The notes beneath the pieces are model-generated. The model ran no database searches and had not been told where the DNA came from. It worked only from the letters and a program-made list of their open reading frames with translations. Positions 1 through 10,565 of a stretch of DNA of 64,000 nt are shown in pieces. The position numbers were made by a program, and so were the translations under genes. The stretch comes from Platanthera guangdongensis. Lineage: Eukaryota > Streptophyta > Magnoliopsida > Asparagales > Orchidaceae. The DNA lies in contig CM077167.1 in assembly GCA_039583875.1 (NCBI GenBank), positions 150,119,010 through 150,183,009 on the forward strand, given 5' to 3'. Position 1 is the stretch's first letter, and each line of letters begins with the position of its first letter.

Positions 1-1
1 T

Positions 2-1033
2 GATTCGATATGGGTCATCGTAGATCGATTGACGAAGGTGGCTAGATTTATACCAGTCAGGAAGGACGATTCAGTGGGGGTTCTGGTTCGGAAGTTTGTG
101 GAGCAGTACATCCGCTATCATGGAGTACCCAGGACGATCGTGTCAGATCGGGACGGTCGGTTTACATCCAGGGAATGGCGGTCGGTTCAGGCATACTTGG
201 GCACTCGACTGACTTTTAGCACCGCCTTCCACCCTCAGACGGATGGGCAGACAGAGCGCACAAACCGGACACTGGAAGACCTGCTACGTCAATGCATCCT
301 AGACCGAGGAGAGCCTTGGGAAAAGATGTTACCGATGGTGGAATTCTCGTACAACAACAGTCATCAGGCCAGCATAGGCATGGCCCCCTACGAGGCTCTA
401 TATGGACGGAAATGTAGAACCCCACTCTCTTAGATTCAGGACGAGGACCCGAAGGCTTTGGGATCGGATTTTGTTGAAGACACCGAGGCTCAGGTGAGGT
501 TGATCAAGGACAGGATGTTAGAGGCACAGAGCAGGCAGGCCAAGTATTATGACGCCCGCCATCGTCAGGTGGAATTTCAGGTCGGGGACCGAGTGTTTTT
601 GAAGATCCGGCCTATGCATGGAGTTTCTCGGATGCGTGGCCGAAGGAAGAAGCTCAGCCCCAGGTACATGGGCCCTTACAGGATCCTGGAGCGGGTAGGG
701 GTCCTAGCTTACAGGCTGGAGTTGCCACCAGAGCTGGCAGCTCTGCATGATGTTTTCCACATATCCTCGCTGAGAAGGGCTCTACTACGCCCGGAGCAGC
801 GGATTACGACCACCGAAGGGCCGGTAGCTTCGGACCGATCTGTTCACTTGGAGCCGGTGCGGATCGATGATAAAGGGGTACGGATCCTGCGACGCAAAAA
901 GATTCCCTTAGTCAAGGTTCTGTGGAGGAACCATGGCCAAGAGGAGCATACTTGGGAGCCGCAGGATCTGATGCAACAGAAATATCCAGAGCTATTCAGT
1001 CAGGTATACCTCTCAGACCCCTCAAGATGTTAA
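2..1033 (+). pseudogene. pol: Integrase C-terminal half and chromodomain of element A
   Basis: Frame 2 reads from the first bases of the window through the integrase catalytic core (IWVIVDRLTK, then SDRDGRFTS for the second Asp region, then FHPQTDGQTERTNRTLED with the catalytic Glu). It goes on to the GPY/F-type C-terminal region (SPRYMGPYRILERVG near 655-705) and ends with a chromodomain-like segment around 880-1000 (VLWRNHGQEEHTWEP). The product would insert retrotransposon cDNA into the genome, and the chromodomain would guide it to marked chromatin. One in-frame TAG at 431-433 interrupts the frame; the reading resumes directly after it, so this copy cannot make full-length integrase without readthrough. 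The start lies upstream of the window. Confidence 0.9.
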
Positions 1034-1499
1034 TTTATTCTCCTGCTTTAATTTACTAAGGGCTGCTCTAGGCAGATAGAGGCTTATCTTTTGTTTATTG
1101 GGGGCTTATCCTTGTTTATTGGGATCTTGGTCTGCCGACTGGGCGAAATGGACATAGATCTAGGTTTCCCTTTAAACCAATTTTAGCAAACAAGCCGCCA
1201 TGCTGGGATGTTACAAGGTTCTTTTCTTCGGTAGTAAGTCCCGTAGACTCAACTTTGATTTCGGGGACGAAATCTTTGTTTTGTTTATTGGGATTTGTAA
1301 CATCCCATTTCCAACTAGACCCCTAAGAATGGTTTTGGCCATGACTAGGTCATGACAAACCCTAGGAAGCCAGTAATGGGTCAAGAGATAGGGGACAGGA
1401 AGGTGGGGGATCACCATGGTCTGCAAATAGTGGAACTCTGAACCATGGTGTAGGATGACCATGGGCTACACCTTGACCCCAAAACCCAACCACAACACC

Positions 1500-2100
1500 C
1501 CTAATGCCTTGGGAGGCCCATTAGAGCCATAAGGACCCATTGGGGTCAAACAAAGAGGCTCAATTGACCAAGGTCAACCCTAGCCCTAAATGGGTCAAAC
1601 TAGCCTACATAGGGCCAATTGACTTACTCCTAACCTAGTGGACCCCACCTATGCCCTCCTAACCCTAAAGTGAGGTCAATGGGTCTCTAAGGACACATTG
1701 GGGTCAGCCCTAGAGGCCAGGTTGACCCAAGTCAACTCAAGCTCCTAATCTGGTCAAAGTACCCTTACCAAGGGTATGTGACCTCCAAAGTGCAGGGTAA
1801 CCCTACATAACCCTTCCTAGACCTTAGGGGAGGCCAATGGGTCACCAAGGACCCAATAGGGTCAACCCAAATGGTTTTGTTGACCCAAGTCAACTCTGGC
1901 CCTAAAATGATCAAAGTGCCCTTACCAAGGGGCATGTGACCCCCAAGATGCCCACCCAACCTTACCCAAGTCTTCCTAGACCTTAAGGGAGTCCAATAGG
2001 TCACCAAGGACCCATTGGGGTCAACTCAAATGGTCATGTTGACCAAGGTCAACTCTATGCTAGAGTTAGGTCAAATTAGCCTAAATGAGTCAACCCAAGC
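1500..2100 (+). repeat. Imperfect tandem repeats of about 155 bp in the LTR of A
   Basis: Three to four diverged copies follow each other, each holding a GACCCATTGGGGTCAAC-like block, an AAGTCAACTC block and a CTTACCAAGG.CATGTGACC block. The clearest pair of the last block begins near 1764 and 1921. Confidence 0.7.
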
Positions 2101-5100
2101 TCAACCCCTTTTCCTTTTGAGTTAACCACAACATAATGAAATATTATGGGTGGAAAGGGCTGCCAATAGGCTGGGGAGTCAGCATGGTCAGTTTTGGTGA
2201 CTAGGAAAGAGAGAGAAAGCTTCATCCCACACTAATGGAGGAGAGAGAAAAAGGGGAAGAGAGTTGAAGGAGGAGATTGGCCAAGGAAAGGCCAATGGTC
2301 CCCATTGATGGCAGCATTCATCTCCTCCAGTGAAGGGGAGGAGTTTCCAGCCATTTTCCTGGCTGTCAAGGGGCGGTTACAGCCTCCACCATCATGGCCG
2401 AGACAAGCCTTTAATGGCCATGATGGCCATGGCAGTTTCTCCCATTCTTCTCCCCCTCTGATGATTTAAACACCACCAGTGAGCTTGGGGGAGGATTTCC
2501 CAATCCTTAACTGAAGAAATCCGGCGAGTTTACTGGGAGGTTGCAGAAATCCGATCGGCGGCGCCACCACCATGTCAACCCGCAGATCCGCTCGTCTCCA
2601 GGCCGCCAACAAGGTCCTCCTCCTCCTCTTTTCTCATGGGTAGATCTTAGGTTCCATTAGGGCTGAGGTTCGGGCTCAATTGAGCCCGATCCAATTCAGA
2701 AAATTCATGGCTTTCGGCCGAGAAAATTCTTGGTTGGATCGCCGGAATCCGCCCCTCCGGCGGCTGTGCCGCCGTCTGGCGATAGCCACCACCTCAACGG
2801 AGGTGATGGTGGCGGTGGCCGGCCGGGGAAGGGACTGGGTGGCCGGCGGCAGACGTTTGAAGTCGGCGCAGGAAGGAGCAATCCTGGCCGTTGGCTCATC
2901 GGGGACGATGACCAGATGCCGTCGATCTGCGCCAAGATTCGTGCGGCATCAGATTAGATACTATAGGAATTAAATAAGAAACATTTCATTTCTGTCACAC
3001 TGATTGTATTTAATGTATTTAATTTTTAAAAATACTTAGGGACCCTGAATGGAAATCTGCCCAACATGAAAATTGTAGCTTAGGGTGTCTAGTTTGTAGC
3101 AAAAATTGTTTGGACCCTTTTTGGCCACTGGTTAGACCAGGGTACCCTTTTTGGTAGGACCTATACCTAGACCTAAACAGAAATTAATTTTGGTGCCCAC
3201 ACTTCATTCCTTGTCCAAACAAGTTGAAATTTGGGCAGTGAGAAGGTCTTAGGCATATCTAGAACCTGTCCAAAATTTAGAATTTTTGGAGAACATTTTT
3301 CTATAGTGTTTAGAAAAATTTAATAAATCATGATTAATTTAATTATGTGACCTAATTAATTTAAAACTCCCCCAAATTTTGGTGGGTGGCCTTAGATGTC
3401 ATGATAGGTATAGGGTTAAAACTTTAGCTCATTTGGAGATGTTTAGGATAGGTAATTTACCCACCCTATATATGACCCTATAAGGGTATTTTGGTCAAAA
3501 ACCACTATTTGATGGTTGAGTGGCCAAATTCCCTCATCAGAGGCTGAAATTTTGGCCACTGATATACTTTGACTTGTTACACTCACTTATGAAGTTTGGA
3601 GTGGTTTGGACTAGGGTAGCCCTAGAATTTTAGGGTAGGCCCTTTAGGGTAAATTTCTAGGGTTTGAGGAATTTGGGGTCAAAAGACCTTGGATGGGCTT
3701 GAAACTTGGGACAGATGTCCATAGGGTTACTATGGTCCTGTGGTTAAAATTGTAGGGCATTTGGAAGAATTTAAACCCCTTAAATCTATAACCCTAGTTT
3801 AGGGCACTAGCTTTGAAATCATAAGTTCTAATACCAAAACCTTCTGGAAAGGGCTGAGTTTTTGAATGGGTAGTTGTTTAGGGTATTTACATCTCTGGAA
3901 ATTTTATAATAAATTTTGGATGAATAGGTTTGGTACTTTATTCACAAAGTCATGTTTTACAATTTCCACTTAGGAATTTTTGGAGATAAATATACTTGAT
4001 TAAATCTGATGAAACTTAGCAAAGGGGCTTGTAATAATGGTACCCATCTCTGTAAATTCTTATGAAATTTTTGAAGAATTATATTTAGTAGTTGCTTCTT
4101 TAATTATTTAATTCTATGGAACTTTGGTAAATTTAATAATGACATTTAGATGGTCTGAAAAATTTTAATTTCTTCATCATGATGTTTCTAGTTCCTTATG
4201 AAGCCCTAGTAATTTTTACATAATTATTGGAGACATATTTGTGGCACTTCCTTCATTATATTTGATCTTGGGAATTATTTTCAATAAATCTTTTAGAGGT
4301 CAAGAACTATATGGAAAATTATGAACATTGGCAACCAATAATATTTCTCTGTTATTTAGTGGATAAAAATTTTAGGAGGCCATTACCTTAGCAAATCATA
4401 TGGTTCATGTTCAAATTGACTGTGGCCTAGCTGTTGAGGAAAATTCAATAAATAGTAGATTAATTAGGAAAAATATAATTTTCTGAAATTAGACTATATT
4501 TATCATAATAGACCTCTGGTAAAATTTGTAGAGTTATTGGAGGAGAATTTAGAGTATCACCTATTGAGTACATCATGTAGCTTAAGTGGTCTGCATATAG
4601 CAAAACTGCAGGATTTCATTTGGATGTGAATTAGGGCACGTATGATGGGTCTTGATGGTTTGCTGCAAGAACAAGTGGAATGGGCTGCATCTTTGGAAGA
4701 TGAGTGAGTAGGGAGTGGTTTGTCTAGGGTTTAAAGGCGTTCGGGTCCGACGAAAGATCGTCCTACCCAAGGAGAGTTGGAGTCAAATCACCCTAGGATT
4801 AGCATATCGAAACATGAGAAAATAATGGGTAAGGGAATCAACCAATAATAAAATAAGTACCTTGCGAAAGGGAACGCTGGGCGTAATCCCAACACAGTTC
4901 CTAGTGCCCCTTGAGAGCCCTTCACAGGGAATACCGGGGGCAGTCCTGGGTTAACGTAAATTGTATAACAAGCTGAAAAGAGTAACTTAGTAATTAGGGT
5001 TGCACATTTCACAGACACTGATGGCACGGGATGTTGGTCCGGGGAGCTTCGGCTCGATTGTTTGTGACGGACGTGTTGGTCCGGGGAGATTCGGCTCGGG

Positions 5101-5504
5101 TTTTGATCACGCTAAACTTGCATGTGCATAAAAGGAATGATATTAAGGTGGTGGGTCTCCGGTATTGGAGGATCTTAGCACAGACACCAATCCGTTGACT
5201 CGGCAAGTGTTGTGATAGCACTTCGCCAACAGAAGTCCGGTGCGCCAGCCGGCAAGAATACGCAGGAGTCCGCTTGTGCACCAGCGTTGAGGCGTACGAT
5301 AGGTCTGACCAGTAGTGCTATACTGGTTTAGAGGTGGGCGAGGCCCAACCCACCGCTTCCGTCTGCCACTACGGAGGTATCCTGGGAGGTGAGGCTCCAG
5401 AAAGGGGGAACTAAAGGTCTGTGTGCACAGAGTCGGGTGTGTGTGTTGCACTTGCTTGATCCATCATACCCACTTGCATGTCATAGCATAAGCGATTCAT
5501 TTAA

Positions 5505-5770
5505 CCTTCGACACCTAAAATATAAGTGGTATGGGACACTTATACATTAGGCCCTGCAAAACGACCCCTTGGTCTATAAGCTTGTGTGGGCAAGTTTATA
5601 AATTAAGGTTAATTTTCTTTACATATAAATATAGTGTTGTTAATAACCGACACCCCAACGTATAAATTGGTATGGGACTCTTTATACGATGGGAGCCTTG
5701 CAAAAGACCCCTTGCTTATATGTACCCATATAAGTTAAGGTCACTTTACTTTACTTGTTTACATATATGA
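5505..5770 (+). repeat. Two diverged copies of a ~137 bp unit in the LTR of A
   Basis: Both copies start with CGACACC, then ...TATAA.TGGTATGGGAC, then GCAAAA.GACCCCTTG, and end with a TTAAGGT..A...TTTACATATA block. The copies begin near 5508 and 5647. Confidence 0.65.
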
Positions 5771-6381
5771 TTAGTTACTATATAAATTGCTAGATTTAAG
5801 TCCACCGTCACCTGCATTTGATATACTCTCCACTTTCAAGTCCTCCCTTTCTTCCTCTCCGCTCGGTGCCTAGGAGCCACGGGGGAAGGGGTGGGGGATG
5901 ATAGGACTTAGTCTTTTAGACTAACGGTTTTCGAACCACATCATTTAGGGGATCGCGGAGCCCAGACTGGAGGAGCAGCCCCAGAGGTTGACACGCTTGG
6001 AGATAGGGCAGTCTAGCACAGGAGTTCAGACAGCTGGGACCGTGAGGCCCTTACTCTAGTAGTTTTTATTTTATTTCCTCATGAGAGATCTTGTAGTGAG
6101 GAATTGATGTATCGGGCATAAGCCCTTATTTACAGTGCTTGGTTTTGTGGACTCTCCCATCATGGAGATATTTTTACTTGATGTGATATTTCTGTGGACT
6201 TTTACTTAGAGTTGTGCTGCGCATGATGTTACTCTAATTTTGTTACTATGCTGCGATCGAATTGGCCGGCAGAAACGACGTTTTGTGGTGATGTCGCTTC
6301 AAGGCGTGAAGGGTCACCGCAAAGCGGCGGTTCTGGGCATAAGACCCCGGTGGCGAGAAAGAAAAAAAATGGGGTCTTACA

Positions 6382-6412
6382 CATCATCACTCAACGCTAA
6401 AAGCTGTATAAC
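6382..6412 (-). repeat. Left LTR of element C, fragment between A and B1
   Basis: These 31 bases (CACTCAACGCTAAAAGCTGT region) match 39110-39135 in the other LTR of C. They are all that separates element A from B1. Joined to 19358 onward, they rebuild the same order seen in the right LTR. The last five bases, ATAAC (6408-6412), are the left target duplication of B1. Confidence 0.85.
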
Positions 6413-6549
6413 TGTTGGGTACATTGGTCTAAATGTACCTGATTTGAAGAAGCCTCACCCTACTCAATGATATACATCAAAATATATTTGATGTATTTTG
6501 AGTTTAGTTGTGCAGGTCAAGTATTTACAGGGAAAGCTGAAAAGTTTCT

Positions 6550-7440
6550 AAGTCCATGTGTCGACACCCAGGAGGAAAGTGTCGACACTTAAGAAGACTT
6601 GTGTCGATACCCAGGCAAGCAGTGTCGACACTTGGAGTAATTGTGTCTACACCAGGGATGCAAAGTCGACACCAGACAGAAAGTGTCGACACATATAGTT
6701 TGTGTCGACACTAAATGAAGAGAAGTCCAGTAAAGCTGTGTCGACACTTAGAAGCAGTGTCGACACCCAGAAGAATTGTGTCTACATCAGAAAGTGTCGA
6801 CACTTGGAGGCTGTGTCGGCACTCAGCAAATTTCAGCAGAGTCTAAGTATAAGTGTCGACATAATAAAGACTGTGTTGACACTCAGCAGAAGACTCAACA
6901 CTTGAAGAAAGTGTCGACACAATGAAGAATGTGTCGACACACAGCAGAAGACTCAATACATGAAGATAGTGTCGACACTGGGAGGCTATGTCGACACTCA
7001 GCAAAGTTCAACAAAAATTCTAAGTACAGGTGTCGACACAAAGGAGATGTGTCGACACTCAGCCAAAGTCTCAACAGAAGAAGAATGTGTCGACACAAGG
7101 AGCTGTATCGACACTCAGCTAGTATCAACACAGAAGCCATGTGTCGACACCAAGAAGATGTGTCGACACTGAACAAGTTCAACACATGAAGATGTGTCGA
7201 CACAAAGGAGTTGTGTCGACACTTACAAGAATTCAACTAAGTACTGAAGAACAAGGCGTTGTGTCGACACTCAATATCAGTGTCGACACATGATGAAGAA
7301 GTAGTGTCGAGATATAAATTCTACAACACAAGGAGTTGTGTTGACACCTTGAAGGCTAGTGTCGACACTTAGTTAACTTGTGTCGACACTTAGTCTATAA
7401 GTGTCGACACTTAAAGACAGACTGTCTCGACACTTTCAAA
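6550..7440 (+). repeat. Cluster of GTGTCGACAC palindromes in the LTR of B1
   Basis: About 23 exact copies of the 10 bp palindrome GTGTCGACAC occur here, plus many one-base variants (GTGTTGACAC, GTGTCGATAC, GTGTCTACAC). Spacing varies from about 10 to 45 bases. Most variants are C-to-T or G-to-A at the central CG, as expected from deamination of methylated cytosine. The same cluster lies in the 3' LTR at about 17485-18365. Confidence 0.95.
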
Positions 7441-8252
7441 CAGTTACAAATATTTCAAGAAGTGACTGGATGACATGACAGCTGCCATTCCAGCCGGTCT
7501 ACTGCAACTGTCAGAGATGTCAGAAAGCCATTAGAAACTGGATCAGCCGGTCACCATGATGAAGGCCTATATATAGGCCTATTCTGTCAACAGAAGAAGA
7601 TGATTCAACACAGATTAACACAAATTAGTTGAAGTGATCTGAAGATCTAAGTAGTTGGAGAAAGAGAGCTCCATCTAAGAAGACAGCCATTGGAACCAGG
7701 CTGTGAAGAAGGATTCAGACCTAGTTCTGAATCTTAAGTTGCAGTGATTGAAGATCAGCTGCAGAGAATCAATCCTATTGTGTTCTACATTCAAGAAGCT
7801 TTGAAGAAAAGCCAAGTGAGATTGTTCTCAGCAGAGTTCTTCCAAGAACTCATCAAGAACCTATCAACTCATCTCTCTTTTCTCTGAGTTGTAGGTATAT
7901 TCTTTGTATTCTAAATTTCTTGTAGGATCCTAAGGGATCTTAGTTGTAAGCCTGTAATTATAAAGGCTGAGTGGTAGGGCCTGTGTGCCTGAGTGTAGGG
8001 GAACTATTTCTCTGAGTGCAGGCCTATTGTGGCTGAGTGTAGGCCTTGTGGCTGAGTGTAGGCCTTGTGGCTGAGTGTAGGTCTTTGGAGAAGACTGAGT
8101 TGTAGGGCATTGGGCCTGAGCTGTAGGAACCTATTTGGGGTTCTGAGTGTAAGATCTGAGGATCTGAGATAGTGGAGGAGTTTGGCCAAATCTAGTACAC
8201 TACTAGATAGGCGAAGGGGGAAAGTGGATGTACCCAAACCTTGGGAAACCAC

Positions 8253-8259
8253 TATAAAT
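8253..8259 (+). promoter_or_regulatory. TATA box of B1 5' LTR
   Basis: TATAAAT lies in the block GTGGATGTACCCAA...GGGAAACCACTATAAAT. The same block is found in B2, E and F, so it is probably the shared core promoter. The copy in the 3' LTR is at 19183-19189. Confidence 0.7.
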
Positions 8260-8371
8260 TTGTGTGTTCACTGTGTGCATGTGTTATTCTGTGATTGCTG
8301 ATTGATTGCTGTGAAAAAGTAGTTATAACTCTGTGAAATAATCTGCAATCTGCCTAAAAAGTTTAAAAAGA

Positions 8372-8410
8372 TTTAGTCACCTATTCACCCCCCCCTCTAG
8401 GTGATTAGGT
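8372..8410 (+). other. C-tract hairpin near the LTR end of B1
   Basis: TCACCTA (8377-8383) and TAGGTGA (8398-8404) can pair around a loop holding eight consecutive C. It lies just upstream of the LTR end. The arrangement is repeated in B2 and F, and in E with other stem bases. Confidence 0.6.
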
Positions 8411-8425
8411 ACAATTTCTTTCAAG

Positions 8426-8436
8426 TGGTATCAGAG
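8426..8436 (+). other. Primer binding site of B1
   Basis: TGGTATCAGAG, two bases after the LTR end, matches the plant initiator Met-tRNA 3' end complement used by most copia elements. Confidence 0.88.
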
Positions 8437-8528
8437 GGAGGTTACTCAAAAAAGGACTTAACTGTCTGAGTAGATCCTGTTGGCAGATTCAGTCTAAGTC
8501 AATTGCAGAATCAAGAAAATCAAGAAAC

Positions 8529-10565
8529 ATGGGTTCAACAGAGAATCATAAGGAACTTGGATCTATGAAGTTGCCCATTTGCAGAAAATACATTTTTGGC
8601 ATCTGGAAAGAAAGGGGGAGACTATTTATGGAAGCCTCAGACCCTAGGATATATATCACAGTTAAAGAAGGGCCATATGTGCCTATGAAGGTTTCAGTCC
8701 TGGATGCAAATCAGAGAACACCTAAGGACTTCTCTGAAATGACAAAAGATGAGATAATTCTAGCCACAAAAGACAAGAGGGCTCAGAATATCATTGTGAG
8801 TGCCATAGATGATGCTACCTTTCAGAACTTGATATACTGTAAGACATCTAAGGAGATGTGGGATACTCTTATAGTGTACATGGAGGGTTCAGAAGAAGTG
8901 AGACAGGACATAAAGTCTTTGTTAAATCAAGAATATGAAAGTTTCAGACAAGGTAGGTCTGATAGCACAACAGAATGCTATAAGAAGTTCTATAGGATTG
9001 TCAATGAGAGAATGTCCTATGGCAGAGAATTCAGTAATTATGAGTTAAATGATAAGTTCTTGAGGTCCCTAACAAAGGATTGGGACACCAAGATCTGTGC
9101 CATTAGGGAAATGGCCAAGTTAGCAGATATCCCTCCTCCAACATTGTTTGGAAAACTGCTATCCTATGAGATGCAGTTGATGGTGAGGAAAGAAGAGGAG
9201 AAGACTACAAGAAGTGAGCTTAAAGAAAGGACAGTGGCATTCAAGACATAAGCCACCAGAAAATATAGAAGTAAGTCTCCATCTCCACCTCCAAAGTTTG
9301 CTGAGACTGAGTCAGGTGATTCAGAAAGCAGGAAGTCTGAAAGCAGTGAAAGTGATGAGGACTTCCCAGCATTCACAAGACACTTTCAGAAGTTTCTAAA
9401 GAAGGAACAGTGGAGGTCCAAGCCATCCACTTCACAGGGAAAAGATGACTATTATCAGAACAAGAAGTCATCAAAGAAAGACAGAAGAAAGACAAAGTCA
9501 AGCAAAGCAACTTTATCAAAAATTGTTTGCTATTGCTATAACAGACAAGGACATGTTATTGCTGACTGTCCTGAGAAAAGGAAAGAGTCTAATGACAAGA
9601 AAAAGACTCAACTCAAGGGCAAAAAGGAAAGGTCTTTTGTTGCCAAGAAGGATAAAATCCTGTCAGACATGTCTTCTTTAGAAACTGAGTCAGAAGCTGA
9701 AGCATACATAGGACTATTTGCTGAAGAAGAGGAAGAAGAGTTCATCCAGATAATGAACTCTATATATGAGTAATAGGACATCTAGTGCAAAGGACTGATG
9801 GCCTTAACAGAAGGTGACAAAATCCAGGAGCAGCCTGGACCTAGTAAGGTACAAGATTGTTCTTTAAGTTCAATTTCTAGTGCTAGTTCAGATTCAGCTA
9901 CATCAGCATCAAGTGATGCCAGTGGATCTGAATCTGAAGGGGATGTTCATCAGTTGATTGATGAATATAGAGTTCTGTTGCAAGCATTTAAGAAAAGTAA
10001 ATCCTTGGCCAAGAGTCACGCAAAGGAGATTGCTAGTCTCAAAGTGGCTGCAACTGATTTTGAGAAGTTGTTTGATCAAAAATTAAATGAAATAGCCAGA
10101 CTGAAAAACATAACTGTTATTCAGATGGGGACTATTACATTTAAGAATGATCAAATCAGAAGTCTAGAGATTAGTCTTCAGAAGGAGAGAGACATTGTTG
10201 CAAGGTTTTCAAAACCTAAGTCTGTTCTACCTTTGATTGATGAGTTTATACCTCACAAGGGTAAAACTGGATTGGGGTTTACTAACCCTGCTAGCACTGT
10301 AAAGTCCAAGTCTAAGGGCAAAGCCCCAGCTCTCAACAAGCCAGCTGTAGATAAAATAGCTAGGGATGTACCTAAGCAAAGGTACAATAGGTTTGAGTGC
10401 TGGTGCTGTAGCAAGGTAGGCCACTTTGCCATAGACTGTTGGCATAATTCTAATGCCAAGTTGAGTAGCAAACTGCCTGTTGGAAGACCTGCAGGTGGCT
10501 TTGTTAAGAGGCAAACTAACCAGCACCAAGGAGCCAAGAATTCTTTGGGTTCTAAGGTCAACTAA
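8529..10565 (+). pseudogene. gag: gag of B1 (four premature stops)
   Basis: The frame from ATG 8529 (MGSTENHKELGSMKLP) matches the B2 gag over its whole length, about 679 codons. Domains in order: a UBN2-type gag domain to about residue 240, a Ser/Glu/Asp-rich linker, a first zinc knuckle (CYCYNRQGHVIADC; the second Cys is Tyr here), a lysine-rich stretch, an acidic Ser-rich stretch, a probable coiled coil, and a second zinc knuckle (CWCCSKVGHFAIDC, complete). Premature stops are at 9249, 9771, 9774 and 9783, with no frameshift. The stop at 10563-10565 is shared with B2 and probably is the natural end of gag. The product would form the virus-like particle and bind RNA. Confidence 0.9.

Larger units (their letters stand above)
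1..6381 (+). mobile_element. Element A: 3' part of a Ty3/gypsy chromovirus (Tekay/Del-like)
   Basis: The window opens inside the integrase of a plus-strand Ty3/gypsy element. It continues through the integrase C-terminus and chromodomain, a spacer holding the motif TTTCGGGGACGAAATC, and then a very long 3' LTR that starts TGTAACATCCC and ends CTTACA. That order, with the GGGGACGAAAT signature before an LTR starting TGTAACA, is typical of Tekay/Del chromoviruses. The 5' LTR, gag, protease and RT lie outside the window. The bases after 6381 match an internal part of the LTR of element C, so A inserted into C; CATCA at 6382-6386 would be its right target duplication, but the left copy is not visible. 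Confidence 0.88.
1296..6381 (+). repeat. 3' LTR of element A (about 5.1 kb)
   Basis: The LTR begins TGTAACATCCC just after a short G-containing tract and ends CTTACA. The length is at the upper end for plant LTRs but fits Tekay/Del chromoviruses. Its 5' quarter holds imperfect tandem repeats, 2400-2950 is GC-rich, 2990-4600 is AT-rich and featureless to me, and 5300-5400 contains the stretch with CTACGGAGGTATCCTGGGAGGTGAGG that I associate with this lineage. Short open frames inside (for example 2680-2973 and 5143-5451) look like chance frames. Because the 5' LTR is outside the window, no age estimate is possible. Confidence 0.82.
6413..8423 (+). repeat. 5' LTR of B1
   Basis: The LTR starts TGTTGGGTACATTGG and ends TCTTTCA. 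The first half holds about two dozen GTGTCGACAC palindromes. It is followed by a GAGTGTAGGCCT(TGTGGCT) short tandem repeat (8010-8090), a core promoter (TATAAAT at 8253) and a C-tract hairpin near the end. Compared by eye with the 3' LTR it has about a dozen differences in the first 265 bases and fewer in the second half. Confidence 0.95.

Noticed and set aside
2680..2973. Small frames in the GC-rich part of the LTR of A
   Set aside because: Overlapping frames on both strands, no recognisable domain, and no second LTR for comparison.
6895..7236. Open frames reading VSTL/SVDT/CRH repeats in family B LTRs (also 17478-18166 and 58556-59557)
   Set aside because: They are translations of the GTGTCGACAC array, exist in several frames and on both strands, and have no start context.
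6550..7440. CRISPR-like array
   Set aside because: The repeat is only 10 bp, spacing is irregular, it is palindromic and variable, and the context is a plant LTR.
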